DNA of 64,000 bases from the NCBI RefSeq assembly GCF_010726085.1, contig NZ_AP022560.1, forward strand, positions 4,030,001 through 4,094,000, written 5' to 3'. Both the position numbers and the translations under genes were made by a program. The DNA is from Mycolicibacterium moriokaense. GTDB taxonomy: Bacteria > Actinomycetota > Actinomycetes > Mycobacteriales > Mycobacteriaceae. The notes below the pieces were generated by a model. The model was not told the origin of the DNA. It saw nothing but the letters and a program-made list of their open reading frames with translations, and did no database searches. The number at the start of each line of letters is the position of its first letter. Position 1 is the first letter of the stretch. This document shows positions 9,626-18,477 of this stretch, one piece after another.

Positions 9626-9993
9626 TTTTGGATCTCGTAATGCGGGTTGTAGATCGCCTTCGAGCCGTTGTCCAGTTTGCCGACGCGGCCGTGCACCTTG
9701 AGGGTGCGACCGGATTCGATGCCCGGGATGCGGCGCTGGCCGAGCCACACCAGCATCACCGTGTCGGTGCCGTCGAACAGTTCGGCCTTCACGCCACCGG
9801 CGCAGCCCTTGCCGTTGCATTCGACGCTGCGCAGGGTGCCGACCATGGTCACTTCCTGGCCGCGCTGACAGTCGATCGCCTTCGAGGCGCCGGTGTTGGC
9901 GGCTTCGTCACTGAGCTCTTCGACATCGAGCTGTTCCGGGGCTTCCGTCAGCCGTCGTGTCAGCCGGCGCAAATACCCTTCGGCCGTACCCAT
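9622..9993 (-). CDS. OB-fold nucleic-acid-binding protein (Rv2694c-like)
   Basis: A 123-residue protein starting MGTAEGYLRRLTRRLTEA, with an OB-fold of the tRNA-anticodon/RecG wedge type (TMVGTLRSVECNGKGC, KVHGRVG). It lies first in a three-gene minus-strand unit with the DUF3159 membrane protein and the MFS exporter, joined by a 4-nt overlap. The conserved DUF3159 pairing suggests a membrane-associated nucleic-acid or ligand-binding role, but no enzymatic motif is visible. Confidence 0.8.
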   Translation of the reverse strand: MGTAEGYLRRLTRRLTEAPEQLDVEELSDEAANTGASKAIDCQRGQEVTMVGTLRSVECNGKGCAGGVKAELFDGTDTVMLVWLGQRRIPGIESGRTLKVHGRVGKLDNGSKAIYNPHYEIQK

Positions 9994-10128
9994 GGCCTCT
10001 CCTGACCGTCGCAGATCAATCGTTGATCTATACCCCGAACAACGCCACGTTAGACCTCTTGGTTCCGATCTGCCACGTCGGGTGGGGCCGACGCGCCGAA
10101 CGATCTGTGGGCAGGGCACCATCGTGTG

Positions 10129-10827
10129 ATGGCGGTCAATCTGCAGGGTGTCACGACGGTGCTGCTGCCCGGCACCGGCTCCGACGATGACTACGTCTAC
10201 CGGGCGTTTTCCGACGCGTTGCACGGCGAAGGAGCGGTGGTCGTCACCCCGAAGCCCTACCCGGAGCGACTGGTCGACAGCTACCGCGAAGCGCTTGACA
10301 ACGCCGCTCGCACGGCGCCGATCGCCGTCGGCGGAGTGTCCATCGGCGCTGCCGTGGCCACGGCGTGGGCGATTGCCCATCCGGACCGCGCCGTCGCGGT
10401 CCTCGCCGCGCTGCCGGCGTGGACGGGAGAGCCGGACAACGCGCCCGCGGCGATAGCTGCCCGCCACTCGGCGAGTGTGCTGCGCAACGAAGGACTGGCC
10501 TCCGCCGCGGCGCAGATGCGGGCGAACAGCCCGCGCTGGCTGGGCGACGAGTTGGCGCGGTCATGGGCGGGCCAGTGGCCGTCATTGCCCGACGCGATGG
10601 AAGCCGCTGCGGTCTACGTCGCACCCACGTGCACCGAACTCGAGAGGCTCCAGGCGCCGATGGGGATCGCCGCGGCGACCGACGATCCGGTGCACCCCGT
10701 CGAGGTCGGCATCGAGTGGATGACGGCCGCGCCACGGGCGTCGTTGCGAACGATCACACTCGACGAGTTGGGCGCTGACCCCGCGGTGCTGGGCGCGGCG
10801 TGCGTCGCCGCACTGTCGGAATTGTGA
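10129..10827 (+). CDS. alpha/beta-hydrolase-fold protein (Rv2695-like)
   Basis: A 232-residue soluble protein. The fold is indicated by LLPGTGSDDDYVYRAF (oxyanion region) and VGGVSIGAAVATAWAI, a G-x-S-x-G nucleophile elbow with Ser. A C-terminal His and Asp are less clear. The start could be this ATG or the GTG immediately before it (10126). No neighbour suggests a substrate; in M. tuberculosis the orthologue is an uncharacterised conserved protein. It converges on the DUF3710 gene across a 51-nt palindrome-containing gap. Confidence 0.75.
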   Translation: MAVNLQGVTTVLLPGTGSDDDYVYRAFSDALHGEGAVVVTPKPYPERLVDSYREALDNAARTAPIAVGGVSIGAAVATAWAIAHPDRAVAVLAALPAWTGEPDNAPAAIAARHSASVLRNEGLASAAAQMRANSPRWLGDELARSWAGQWPSLPDAMEAAAVYVAPTCTELERLQAPMGIAAATDDPVHPVEVGIEWMTAAPRASLRTITLDELGADPAVLGAACVAALSEL

Positions 10828-10874
10828 TTTGTGTGCAATCGCGAGCGCTGAGCGCTCCTGAACGCACACAAATC
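10826..10874. terminator. palindrome between convergent genes, probable bidirectional terminator
   Basis: The arms GATTTGTGTGC (10826-10836) and GCACACAAATC (10864-10874) are perfect inverted copies, and an inner palindrome GAGCGCTGAGCGCTC lies at 10843-10857. It fills the whole gap between the convergent hydrolase and DUF3710 genes, which fits a two-way, tract-less mycobacterial terminator. It could also be one copy of a dispersed palindromic repeat. Confidence 0.5.
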
Positions 10875-10878
10875 GCAG

Positions 10879-11631
10879 CTAGCCGCCGGTGATGGTCCGC
10901 AGCTGCTGCATCGCCGACCCCTGCTCGCTGCGGCGCGCGGCTGGCGTCGGCGGCGGCTCCTGGCCCGACTGCTGCACCTGCTGATTCGCGGCCTGTTCGG
11001 CGGCCGCGCGCAACTGGTTGGCCATCGCTTCTGGCAACTCGACCGGCAACGGGGTCCGCACCGGCAGCGGGGTGTCGCCGCGGCGAACAACCGTGTCGGC
11101 CAACGCATCTCGCGCTTCCTTCGCCAGCGCGTCGGCCGTGTCCTCAGGCCCGTTCACGACGCAGCGGATCATCCAGCGATAGCCGTCGATGCCGATGAAG
11201 CGCACCACGCCCTGACCCTGTTGGCCCGGCGCCTGACCGACGACCTCACGACCCCACCGGCCATCCTTGATCGAGACCTTGCCGGCGTCTTTGCGCAGCG
11301 ACTCCGCCAGCTCGGTCGCCACCTCACGCCACAGGCCCGCGGACTTGGGCGCGGCGTAGGCGGCGATGGTGAACCGGCCGTTCGGCGTGACGACCCACAC
11401 CGCACTGGGCACACCCTGCTGGGTGAGCTCCACCTGAACCTGTCCCGCCTCGGGCAGCGGAATCAGCACCGAGCCCAGGTCCAGGCGCCCGACCGTCGCG
11501 GTCGCCGGGTCGTCGAAGTCTTCGATGTCGAACGGGCCGTCCAGATCGTCGTCGTTGCGGATCTCGGGTGCCGACGCGACCTCATCGCCGCTGTCGCCGC
11601 TCGCATCGTCTTTTTGTCTGCCGAATGCCAT
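10879..11631 (-). CDS. DUF3710 protein (Rv2696c-like)
   Basis: A 250-residue protein beginning MAFGRQKDD. It has an acidic N-terminal stretch, a conserved DUF3710 core (ATVGRLDLGSVLIPLP through RFIGIDGYRWMIRCVV) and a Gln/Pro-rich C-terminus. It has no signal peptide and no membrane segment. The gene begins 1 nt after the dut stop and is almost certainly co-transcribed with dut. Function is unknown across the family; the dut linkage is conserved in mycobacteria. Confidence 0.85.
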   Translation of the reverse strand: MAFGRQKDDASGDSGDEVASAPEIRNDDDLDGPFDIEDFDDPATATVGRLDLGSVLIPLPEAGQVQVELTQQGVPSAVWVVTPNGRFTIAAYAAPKSAGLWREVATELAESLRKDAGKVSIKDGRWGREVVGQAPGQQGQGVVRFIGIDGYRWMIRCVVNGPEDTADALAKEARDALADTVVRRGDTPLPVRTPLPVELPEAMANQLRAAAEQAANQQVQQSGQEPPPTPAARRSEQGSAMQQLRTITGG

Positions 11632-11632
11632 T

Positions 11633-12097
11633 TCACAAACTCGCATGTCCGCCGGAGGAACCGTGACCGCCGTCGCCACGGGAGGTTTCTGCCAGGCCGG
11701 CCTCGTCGAACGATGTCACTTCGACCAGCTCGGGCAGTTCGACCCGCTGAACCAGAAGCTGTGCGATCCGGTCTCCCCGGTTCACGACAATCGGCTCACG
11801 CGGGTCGAGGTTGATAAGTGCCACCTTGATCTCGCCGCGGTAGCCGGCGTCGATCGTGCCGGGGCTGTTGACGATCGAAAGTCCCACGCGCGCAGCCAAA
11901 CCCGAACGCGGATGAACCAGACCGACCATTCCGTGCGGAATGGCGACGGCGATACCGGTGCCCACGAGTGCGCGCTCACCGGGCGCCAGTTCGACGTCTA
12001 CGGCGCTGTACAGATCGACGCCGGCGTCCCCGTCATGGGCTCGACTCGGCATCGGGAGATCAGGGTCCAGGCGCACGACCGCGAGAGTGGTGGACAC
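11633..12097 (-). CDS. dut: deoxyuridine 5'-triphosphate nucleotidohydrolase
   Basis: Trimeric dUTPase of 154 residues, the usual length. It hydrolyses dUTP to dUMP and pyrophosphate, keeping uracil out of DNA and feeding dTMP synthesis. Conserved motifs are present: [12 protein letters not shown] (motif 1), HPRSGLA (2), [11 protein letters not shown] with the catalytic Asp (3), [10 protein letters not shown] (4), and C-terminal GDGGHGSSG (5). The start is a GTG at 12097. The minus-strand hexamer TAATCT (12111-12106) ends 8 nt before it, so the mRNA is probably leaderless. Confidence 0.95.
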   Translation of the reverse strand: MSTTLAVVRLDPDLPMPSRAHDGDAGVDLYSAVDVELAPGERALVGTGIAVAIPHGMVGLVHPRSGLAARVGLSIVNSPGTIDAGYRGEIKVALINLDPREPIVVNRGDRIAQLLVQRVELPELVEVTSFDEAGLAETSRGDGGHGSSGGHASL

Positions 12098-12105
12098 GAC
12101 GACAG

Positions 12106-12115
12106 AGATTACTCT
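12106..12115. promoter_or_regulatory. overlapping divergent -10 boxes for dut and the DUF3093 gene
   Basis: In the 25-nt gap between two divergent GTG starts, AGATTACTCT contains TACTCT (12110-12115, plus) and TAATCT (12111-12106, minus). The two hexamers share two base pairs. They end 7 and 8 nt before the respective GTG codons, so both transcripts would begin at or next to the start codon. Confidence 0.5.
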
Positions 12116-12122
12116 TGGCCGC

Positions 12123-12608
12123 GTGTCCGACACGCGCGCCACGTCACAAACCGTGCGCTACCGCGAACGGCTGACGGTGCCGTGGTGGTGGTGGCTGCTC
12201 GGCCTGGGGTTGGCCGCGCTGATCGCGTTCGAGGTGAACCAGGGCGTACCCGCGCTGCCGATCTGGCTGCCGTACGCCGTGTTGCTGCCGGTCGCGGCGG
12301 TGGCGCTCGTGTTGCTGGGCAACACGCAGGTCCGTGTCGTCAGCGGGGCCGGCGAGACCGAGTTGTGGGTGGGCAACGCGCACCTGCCGGTCAGTGTGGT
12401 GTCCCGGTCGGCGGAAGTGCCGCGCAGCGCCAAGTCGGCAGCGCTGGGCCGTCAGCTGGATCCAGCCGCCTACGTCGTCCACAAGGCATGGGTGGGGCCG
12501 ATGGTTCTTCTGGTTCTCGACGATCCGGATGACCCGACGCCGTACTGGCTGATCAGTTGCCGCCGACCCGAGCGGGTCCTGTCAGCGCTGCGCGAATCTC
12601 AGCGGTAG
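12123..12608 (+). CDS. DUF3093 membrane protein (Rv2698-like)
   Basis: A 161-residue protein with two adjacent transmembrane segments near the N-terminus ([18 protein letters not shown] and [19 protein letters not shown]) and a soluble C-terminal domain ending in a [17 protein letters not shown] motif, typical of DUF3093. The GTG at 12123 begins VSDTRAT and lacks a ribosome site; a TACTCT -10 hexamer lies 7 nt upstream, suggesting leaderless translation. Function is unknown; the divergent partner is dut. Confidence 0.8.
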   Translation: MSDTRATSQTVRYRERLTVPWWWWLLGLGLAALIAFEVNQGVPALPIWLPYAVLLPVAAVALVLLGNTQVRVVSGAGETELWVGNAHLPVSVVSRSAEVPRSAKSAALGRQLDPAAYVVHKAWVGPMVLLVLDDPDDPTPYWLISCRRPERVLSALRESQR

Positions 12609-12621
12609 AACGCCCGCCGTC

Positions 12622-12924
12622 TCAGGCGGCGCAGTCCGTGCAGATCATCACGCCGTTCTTCTCGCTGGCGAGACGGCTGCGGTGATGCACCAGGAAGCAG
12701 CTCGAGCAGGTGAACTCGTCGGCCTGTTTCGGGATGACCCGAACCGAAAGCTCCTCACCGGAAAGGTCTGCCCCCGGCAATTCGAAAGACTCAGCGGATT
12801 CGGATTCGTCAACGTCGACAACCGCGGACTGGGCCTCGTTACGCCGCGCCTTCAGCTCCTCCAGCGAATCCTCCGAAACATCATCTGTTTCGGTACGCCG
12901 CGGGGCGTCGTAATCGGTAGCCAT
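12622..12924 (-). CDS. DUF4193 zinc-ribbon protein (Rv2699c-like)
   Basis: A 100-residue acidic protein, starting MATDYDAPRRTE, with a C-terminal four-cysteine knuckle (CSSCFLVHHRSR and CTDCAA) expected to bind zinc. DUF4193 proteins are conserved in actinobacteria without a known role. A good ribosome site (GGAGGGG) precedes the ATG. The gene is divergent from cei across a 165-nt region with a perfect CRP site, so cAMP-CRP control is likely. Confidence 0.85.
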   Translation of the reverse strand: MATDYDAPRRTETDDVSEDSLEELKARRNEAQSAVVDVDESESAESFELPGADLSGEELSVRVIPKQADEFTCSSCFLVHHRSRLASEKNGVMICTDCAA

Positions 12925-13020
12925 TGTGTCGTCCCCTCCATCAGACCTTGCAGCAGAGCTTTGTACCAGCGTCGAACGCATCCACCAAATGATTCGTGCC
13001 CGGATTGGAACACGTTGCAC

Positions 13021-13036
13021 TGTGATTTACATCACA
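13021..13036. promoter_or_regulatory. CRP (cAMP receptor protein) binding site
   Basis: The 16-mer is TGTGA-N6-TCACA, an exact match to the mycobacterial CRP consensus, placed between divergent DUF4193 and cei genes. It is 54 nt upstream of the cei start. The Rv2699c/Rv2700 region is, as I recall, a CRP target in M. tuberculosis, consistent with this reading. Confidence 0.8.
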
Positions 13037-13089
13037 TTCTCCCCCAAGCCACCGCAAGCCCCCAACTACGCGGCCTCTAGAGTGCTCTC

Positions 13090-13746
13090 GTGGTCGCGCA
13101 AATCACAGAGGGTACGGCATTCGACAAGCACGGACGCCCATTTCGTCGTCGCAATTACCTGCCGGGCATCCTGGTCCTCATCGCCCTCGCGGTCGTGACC
13201 TTGACGGTGTGGGTAATCGCCCTGAACCAGCCGGTAGACGTGGCGCAGACCACCGCCTGCAACCCTCCGCCGCCACCCGCGGACCCCAACACCCAGCCGA
13301 CGCCGCTGGGCCAGCAGGTGACGCGCAGCGACATGGTCGACGTGATCCCGGCCAAGCTCGCCGACACCACGATCCGGGTGCTCAACGCGAGCGGGCAGGG
13401 CGGCCAGGCCGCCGAGGTCGCCGGCGCACTCCGCGACCTGGGTTTCGCCGAGCCGACCGCGGCCAACGACACGGTGTACGCGACGGCGCGGCTGACGTGC
13501 CAGGGCCAGATCCGGTTCGGCCCGGCGGGGCGGGCGGCCGCGGCCGCGGTGTGGCTGGTCGCGCCATGCACCGAGCTGTATCAGGACGAGCGCACCGACG
13601 ACACCGTCGATCTGGCGATCGGCACCGAGTTCTCCGAGTTGAGCAGCAGCGACGACATCGACGCGGTGCTCGCCAGTCTGCGGCCGGACGCGACACAGAG
13701 CGCCGATCCGGCGTTGCTGACGAAGATCCACTCCTCCACCTGCTAG
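13090..13746 (+). CDS. cei: cell envelope integrity protein Cei, LytR_C domain (Rv2700-like)
   Basis: A 218-residue membrane-anchored protein: a cytosolic N-terminus (GTAFDKHGRPFRRRNYLPG), one transmembrane helix (ILVLIALAVVTLTVWVIAL), a Pro-rich linker, and an extracytoplasmic LytR_C domain (TIRVLNASGQGGQAAEVAGAL). The M. tuberculosis orthologue Rv2700 is needed for envelope integrity and antibiotic tolerance. The start is a GTG with no ribosome site; TAGAGT ends 6 nt before it, so the mRNA is probably leaderless. The upstream CRP site links expression to cAMP. Confidence 0.88.
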   Translation: MVAQITEGTAFDKHGRPFRRRNYLPGILVLIALAVVTLTVWVIALNQPVDVAQTTACNPPPPPADPNTQPTPLGQQVTRSDMVDVIPAKLADTTIRVLNASGQGGQAAEVAGALRDLGFAEPTAANDTVYATARLTCQGQIRFGPAGRAAAAAVWLVAPCTELYQDERTDDTVDLAIGTEFSELSSSDDIDAVLASLRPDATQSADPALLTKIHSSTC

Positions 13747-13775
13747 CCGCGTATCGCGCTGCAGTGCAACGGTTT

Positions 13776-14612
13776 CTAGGGAGCGCCTGCGCTTGTCAGG
13801 ACCGCGTCGAATTCGTCGGCGATTCCCGGTGCCGATGCGACGATGAACCCCGGCGAGTTGTCCGCCGCCGGCAGCCGCAGCACCGCGCCCGCCTCGGCGG
13901 CAATCAACGCGCCCGCGGCCCAGTCCCACACGTGCACACCGTCCTCGTAGTAGGCGTCCAGGCCGCCGGCCGCCACCATGCAGAGATCGAGGGCACACGA
14001 ACCGATGCGACGGATGTCGCGGACGGCAGGCAGGACCGACCCGAGTATCTGGGCCTGCCGAGTCCGTTTGTCGGCGGAATACGAAAAGCCGGTGCCCACC
14101 AACGACATTGACAACTCCGTGGGGCTGCTGACCCGCAGCTGCGTCGTCACTCCTCCGCGCTGCAGGTGCGCGCCGTGGCCGACCGCGGCGGAGTACAGCG
14201 CGCCGGTGGGCACGTTCGCGACGGCTCCGGCCACCGATGCGCCGTCGCGCTGGACGGCGACCGACACGGCGTAGTTCTCGATCCCGTAGACGAAGTTCAC
14301 CGTGCCGTCGATGGGGTCGAGCACCCAGGTGAGTCGCCCGTCGCGGGTGTCTGCCGTGCCACCCTGCTCCTCACCGAGCACCGGTTCGCCGGGGCGCAGG
14401 ACGGCCAGCCGGTCGCGCAGCAGCCGCTCGGTCTCGGTGTCGACGACGGTGACGGGATCGGTCGGCGTGCTCTTGGAGCGCACCGGCGCGGCGTCCCCGG
14501 GTGTCGGTGGGCTGCCGAAGACGTCGGCGCGGCGCACCCGCACGAACGCGGCCGCCTCGGTGGCCAGTTGCTCGGCAACCGAGCGCAACACCACGGGATC
14601 GGTTGATACCAC
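13776..14612 (-). CDS. suhB: inositol-1-monophosphatase family phosphatase SuhB
   Basis: A 278-residue Mg2+-dependent phosphatase. Metal-site motifs are TDPVTVVDTETERLL, LGEEQGG, DPIDGTVNFVYG and WDWAAGALIAAEAG, all in order. It should hydrolyse inositol-1-phosphate, a step toward phosphatidylinositol, mycothiol and lipoarabinomannan precursors; related mycobacterial paralogues differ in substrate preference. The start is taken as the GTG at 14612 (VVSTDPVVL) rather than further upstream, where homology ends. It is divergent from ppgK. Confidence 0.9.
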   Translation of the reverse strand: MVSTDPVVLRSVAEQLATEAAAFVRVRRADVFGSPPTPGDAAPVRSKSTPTDPVTVVDTETERLLRDRLAVLRPGEPVLGEEQGGTADTRDGRLTWVLDPIDGTVNFVYGIENYAVSVAVQRDGASVAGAVANVPTGALYSAAVGHGAHLQRGGVTTQLRVSSPTELSMSLVGTGFSYSADKRTRQAQILGSVLPAVRDIRRIGSCALDLCMVAAGGLDAYYEDGVHVWDWAAGALIAAEAGAVLRLPAADNSPGFIVASAPGIADEFDAVLTSAGAP

Positions 14613-14726
14613 GCACCTATCGCAACACAGTCCGCTAACCGGTTGCACGACAGTCGCACATGACTTTTCCCGAGCCACTAAGGTGTGTGGCGCGTCGCAC
14701 TGCCGGGCTGATGTGGAGGAACGCCG

Positions 14727-15530
14727 ATGATTGCCACCGATTCACCCTCTGCCGCGTCGGACACCGGCGCCGGCCAGCGCCGCGGGTTCGGCATCGATGT
14801 CGGCGGGAGCGGCGTCAAGGGCGGAATCGTCGACCTCGACACCGGACTGCTGATCGGCGACCGCTTCAAGCTCGAGACCCCGCAGCCGGCGACCCCCGAG
14901 GCGGTCAGTCAGACCGTCGCCGCCGTGGTCCGCGAGTTCGGCTGGACCGAGAAGGTCGGCGTCACCTACCCCGGCGTGGTGACCGACGGCATCGTGCGCA
15001 CCGCCGCCAACGTCGACAAGGGATGGATCGGCTGCAACGCCAGCGAGTTCTACAGCAAGGCGCTCGACGGCCAGCCGGTGACCGTGCTCAACGACGCCGA
15101 CGCCGCCGGACTCGCCGAGGAGAAGTTCGGCGCGGGCAGGGACAACACGGGCGTCATCGTGCTGCTGACCTTCGGCACCGGCATCGGCTCGGCCGTGATT
15201 CACAACGGTGTGCTGCTGCCCAACACCGAGTTCGGCCACCTCGAGGTCGGCGGCAAGGAGGCCGAGCACCGGGCGGCGTCCTCGGTCAAGGAGCGCAAAG
15301 ACTGGAGCTATGCGCGCTGGACCCAGGAGGTGACGAAGGTGCTGGTCGCGATCGAGAACGCGATCTGGCCGGACCTCTTCATCGCCGGCGGCGGCATCAG
15401 CCGCAAGGCCGACAAGTGGATCCCGCTGCTGAAGAACCGGACGCCGGTGGTCGCCGCGGCGTTGCAGAACACCGCTGGCATCGTCGGCGCGGCCATGGCC
15501 GCCGAGGTCGACGTCACCTCAACGGCGTAG
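14727..15530 (+). CDS. ppgK: polyphosphate glucokinase
   Basis: A 267-residue ROK-type kinase that phosphorylates glucose using polyphosphate or ATP. It shows the phosphate-binding motif DVGGSGVKGGIVDLD, the catalytic NDADAAGLAEEKFG and the second phosphate motif LTFGTGIGSAV; the length agrees with the M. tuberculosis enzyme (265). A GGAGG ribosome site precedes the ATG. It lies directly upstream of sigA, as in other mycobacteria. Confidence 0.94.
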   Translation: MIATDSPSAASDTGAGQRRGFGIDVGGSGVKGGIVDLDTGLLIGDRFKLETPQPATPEAVSQTVAAVVREFGWTEKVGVTYPGVVTDGIVRTAANVDKGWIGCNASEFYSKALDGQPVTVLNDADAAGLAEEKFGAGRDNTGVIVLLTFGTGIGSAVIHNGVLLPNTEFGHLEVGGKEAEHRAASSVKERKDWSYARWTQEVTKVLVAIENAIWPDLFIAGGGISRKADKWIPLLKNRTPVVAAALQNTAGIVGAAMAAEVDVTSTA

Positions 15531-15610
15531 TGGCCGCGGGGCGGTCACATTTCGCGGCTCGCCACGGCCCAAAATTTGCCGCTGAACACGGCGGTGGCAC
15601 ACACTGTCGT

Positions 15611-15616
15611 TACAAT
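15611..15616 (+). promoter_or_regulatory. candidate -10 element upstream of sigA
   Basis: TACAAT matches the SigA -10 consensus TANNNT with an A-rich core, about 140 nt before the sigA start codon. No convincing -35 is visible at 16-18 nt. This would leave a leader of some 130 nt that contains a 7-bp hairpin (GACCCCA at 15695-15701, TGGGGTC at 15710-15716). Confidence 0.35.
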
Positions 15617-15756
15617 GGTCGACGGCGGCCGCAGCCCGGATAGAGGCGAATCAAACCGCCGATATTCGACAGCCGACATTTTTCGATGGCGCACGACCCC
15701 AACCTGCGGTGGGGTCCCCACTGCCCACCGGAACAAAGTAAGACGAAAGGGTGTAC

Positions 15757-17277
15757 GTGGCAGCGACCAAGGCGGCAAGCCCGGCAACCGATCAGCCGGT
15801 GAAGCGCACCGCTACCAAGACCCCGGCCAAGAAGGCCCCGGCGGCCAAGTCCGCCAACGGTTCGGCGCCTGCCAAGCGGGCCGCCAAGGCGACCGCGACG
15901 AAGGCGACCAAGGCCACGTCCGCGACCCCGACCAAGGCCCGCAGCGCGAGCAAGCCCGCCAAGGCGGCGAAGGCGGCGCCCGCCAAACGAGCCGAGAAGG
16001 CCAAGGCCGGCGACGCCGCGCCCGCCGCGAAGGGCCGGACCAAGAAGGCCACCTCACCCGAGCCGGACGCCACCACCGCCGACGTCGAGGTCGAGGAAGT
16101 CGAGACCGACGAGCTCGACGGTGAGCCCGAGGGCGACATCGAGGTCGACGAGGCCGATATCGACCTGAGCGATCTCGAGGTCGACGAGGAGGCCGGCGAG
16201 GACGACAAGGCCACCCCGAAGGTCAAAGCCGCGGAACCGGTCGACGACGACGAGATCGCCGAGCCGAGCGAGAAGGACAAGGCGTCCGGGGATTTCGTCT
16301 GGGACGAAGAGGAATCCGAGGCGCTGCGGCAGGCCCGCAAGGACGCCGAGCTGACGGCGTCGGCCGACTCGGTGCGCGCGTACCTGAAGCAGATCGGCAA
16401 GGTGGCGCTGCTCAACGCCGAAGAAGAGGTCGAGCTCGCCAAGCGCATCGAGGCAGGTCTGTACGCCACCCAGCTGATGGCCGAACTGGCCGAGAAGGGC
16501 GAGAAGCTGCCCGCCGCGCAGCGCCGCGACATGATGTGGATCTGCCGCGACGGCGACCGCGCGAAGAACCACCTGTTGGAGGCCAACCTGCGCCTGGTGG
16601 TGTCGCTGGCCAAGCGCTACACGGGCCGCGGCATGGCGTTCCTGGACCTGATTCAGGAGGGCAATCTCGGCCTGATCCGTGCGGTCGAAAAGTTCGACTA
16701 CACAAAGGGTTACAAGTTCTCGACCTATGCGACGTGGTGGATCCGCCAGGCCATCACCCGCGCGATGGCCGACCAGGCGCGCACCATTCGCATCCCGGTG
16801 CACATGGTCGAGGTCATCAACAAGCTCGGTCGCATCCAGCGCGAGCTGCTACAGGACCTGGGCCGCGAGCCCACGCCTGAAGAGCTGGCCAAAGAGATGG
16901 ACATCACGCCCGAGAAGGTGCTGGAGATCCAGCAGTATGCGCGTGAACCGATCTCGCTGGACCAGACAATCGGCGACGAGGGCGATTCGCAGCTCGGCGA
17001 CTTCATCGAGGATTCCGAGGCGGTCGTCGCCGTCGACGCGGTGAGCTTCACCCTGCTGCAGGATCAGCTGCAGTCGGTGCTCGAGACGCTGTCCGAGCGC
17101 GAGGCCGGCGTGGTGCGGTTGCGGTTCGGCCTTACCGACGGACAGCCTCGCACCCTCGACGAGATCGGCCAGGTCTACGGCGTGACGCGTGAGCGCATCC
17201 GCCAGATCGAATCCAAGACGATGTCGAAGCTGCGCCACCCGAGCCGTTCACAGGTGCTGCGCGACTACCTCGACTAG
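15757..17277 (+). CDS. sigA: primary RNA polymerase sigma factor SigA
   Basis: The housekeeping sigma-70, 506 residues. Residues 1 to about 100 are Lys/Ala-rich repeats and the next 70 are highly acidic, both typical of the mycobacterial SigA N-terminus. Regions 1.2 to 4.2 follow, with [20 protein letters not shown] (2.1-2.2), [20 protein letters not shown] (2.3-2.4) and [20 protein letters not shown] (4.2). A GTG at 15757 (VAATKA) is chosen to match the M. tuberculosis start; a GTG at 15751 would overlap the GAAAGG ribosome site. Confidence 0.97.
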   Translation: MAATKAASPATDQPVKRTATKTPAKKAPAAKSANGSAPAKRAAKATATKATKATSATPTKARSASKPAKAAKAAPAKRAEKAKAGDAAPAAKGRTKKATSPEPDATTADVEVEEVETDELDGEPEGDIEVDEADIDLSDLEVDEEAGEDDKATPKVKAAEPVDDDEIAEPSEKDKASGDFVWDEEESEALRQARKDAELTASADSVRAYLKQIGKVALLNAEEEVELAKRIEAGLYATQLMAELAEKGEKLPAAQRRDMMWICRDGDRAKNHLLEANLRLVVSLAKRYTGRGMAFLDLIQEGNLGLIRAVEKFDYTKGYKFSTYATWWIRQAITRAMADQARTIRIPVHMVEVINKLGRIQRELLQDLGREPTPEELAKEMDITPEKVLEIQQYAREPISLDQTIGDEGDSQLGDFIEDSEAVVAVDAVSFTLLQDQLQSVLETLSEREAGVVRLRFGLTDGQPRTLDEIGQVYGVTRERIRQIESKTMSKLRHPSRSQVLRDYLD

Positions 17278-18039
17278 TCAGGCCCTCGCGAAACCGGCGA
17301 CGCTCAGCGTGTGCTGGCCGGCGTCGCCCGTGACCGCGTCGATGAACTTGCGGGCCAGTTCTTGGTGTTCGGACGACTTGAGCACTGCGATCGGATACGT
17401 GTTCACCGCGTCGGCGGATTCGGGGAACGGCACCCCGGTGACCTCGTCCCCCGCAGCTATCGCATCGGTGACATAGACCAATCCGGCGTCGGCCTGTCCC
17501 GACGTCACCTTGTTCAACACATCAGTCACCGATGACTCTTCGCTCACGGGTGTGAGTGTCACGCCGACGGCGTCCTCCACCTTCTTTGTGGCCGACCCGC
17601 ATGGCACCTGTGGCGCGCACACAACCACGCTAAGGGTGGGTTTCGTCAGATCACGAAATGACCTGATCTGCTTGGGATTTCCGGGCGCCACCGCAATGGT
17701 CAACGTGTTCGAGGCAAAGTTCACCGGGTCGCCCGCAAACAGACCGGCCTCGGCGGCCTTATCCATGTTCTTGGTGTCCGCGGATGCGAAGACATCGGCC
17801 TGCGCACCCTGCGTCAACTGCGTGACGAGGTCCGACGAGCCCGCGAAATTGAATTCCACTGAGACACCGGGGTTGTCGGCGATGAACTGCTCACCGATCT
17901 CGGTGAACGTGGACTTCAACGACGCCGCCGCAAACACCATGATGTGTTCACCCGACTTGTTGCTGGAACTGCACGCGGAGAGCGCGGCCAGTGCCGCGGC
18001 AAGCACCGCCAACACCGCAAACAGATTGTGCTGCTTCAT
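17278..18039 (-). CDS. modA: molybdate-binding lipoprotein ModA (orphan)
   Basis: A 253-residue periplasmic-type binding protein for molybdate/tungstate ABC uptake. The signal peptide ends in the lipobox LSAC and the mature part begins SSSNKSG. ModA hallmarks are IMVFAAASLKSTFTEIGEQF, FAGSSDLVTQL, GAQADVFASAD and AGLVYVTDA. No modB permease or modC ATPase lies beside it, which is unusual. Its ATG overlaps the stop of the TOBE-regulator gene by 4 nt. The stop directly abuts sigA on the other strand. Confidence 0.9.
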   Translation of the reverse strand: MKQHNLFAVLAVLAAALAALSACSSSNKSGEHIMVFAAASLKSTFTEIGEQFIADNPGVSVEFNFAGSSDLVTQLTQGAQADVFASADTKNMDKAAEAGLFAGDPVNFASNTLTIAVAPGNPKQIRSFRDLTKPTLSVVVCAPQVPCGSATKKVEDAVGVTLTPVSEESSVTDVLNKVTSGQADAGLVYVTDAIAAGDEVTGVPFPESADAVNTYPIAVLKSSEHQELARKFIDAVTGDAGQHTLSVAGFARA

Positions 18040-18443
18040 GGTTGGCCGCCACGCGTTTCGATGATCACTGTGGTGGCCTTGACGACGGCCACGGCCACAC
18101 TGCCCGGTTCGAGCGCAAGCTCGCGTACGGCGTCGGTGCTCATCAGCGAGACGACGGTGAAGGGACCGCATTGCATCTCGACCTGCGCCATCACCGTGTC
18201 AGTGACGACGTTCGTCACGAGTCCCGCGAAGCGGTTACGCGCCGAACTGGCGACCGCCAGTGGGTCCTTGGGCGCACTGCCTGCGTTGGCGCGGGCGAAC
18301 GCCGCCAGTTCGGCTCCGTCGATCGCTTTGCGGCCCGACGCATCGAGGTGTGCGGACAGGGCGCCGTCGTCGATCCAGCGGCGCACGGTGTCGTCACTGA
18401 CGCCCAGCAGTTCGGCCGCCTCGCGGACACGTATTTCCGGCAC
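18036..18443 (-). CDS. helix-turn-helix TOBE-domain molybdate-binding regulator (ModE-like)
   Basis: A 135-residue protein with an N-terminal excisionase/MerR-type helix-turn-helix (RVREAAELLGVSDDTVRRWI) and a C-terminal single TOBE (Mop) domain (RNRFAGLVTNVVTDTVMAQV) that binds molybdate. The GTG at 18443 gives the usual family start (VPEIRV). The family is thought to sense cytoplasmic molybdate and control uptake; here it is the first gene of a two-gene unit with modA. Two ACCGTAT repeats upstream are a candidate self-operator. Confidence 0.82.
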   Translation of the reverse strand: MPEIRVREAAELLGVSDDTVRRWIDDGALSAHLDASGRKAIDGAELAAFARANAGSAPKDPLAVASSARNRFAGLVTNVVTDTVMAQVEMQCGPFTVVSLMSTDAVRELALEPGSVAVAVVKATTVIIETRGGQP

Positions 18444-18477
18444 GGCGGCAGCGTAACCACCCGGATGCTTCAAAACA

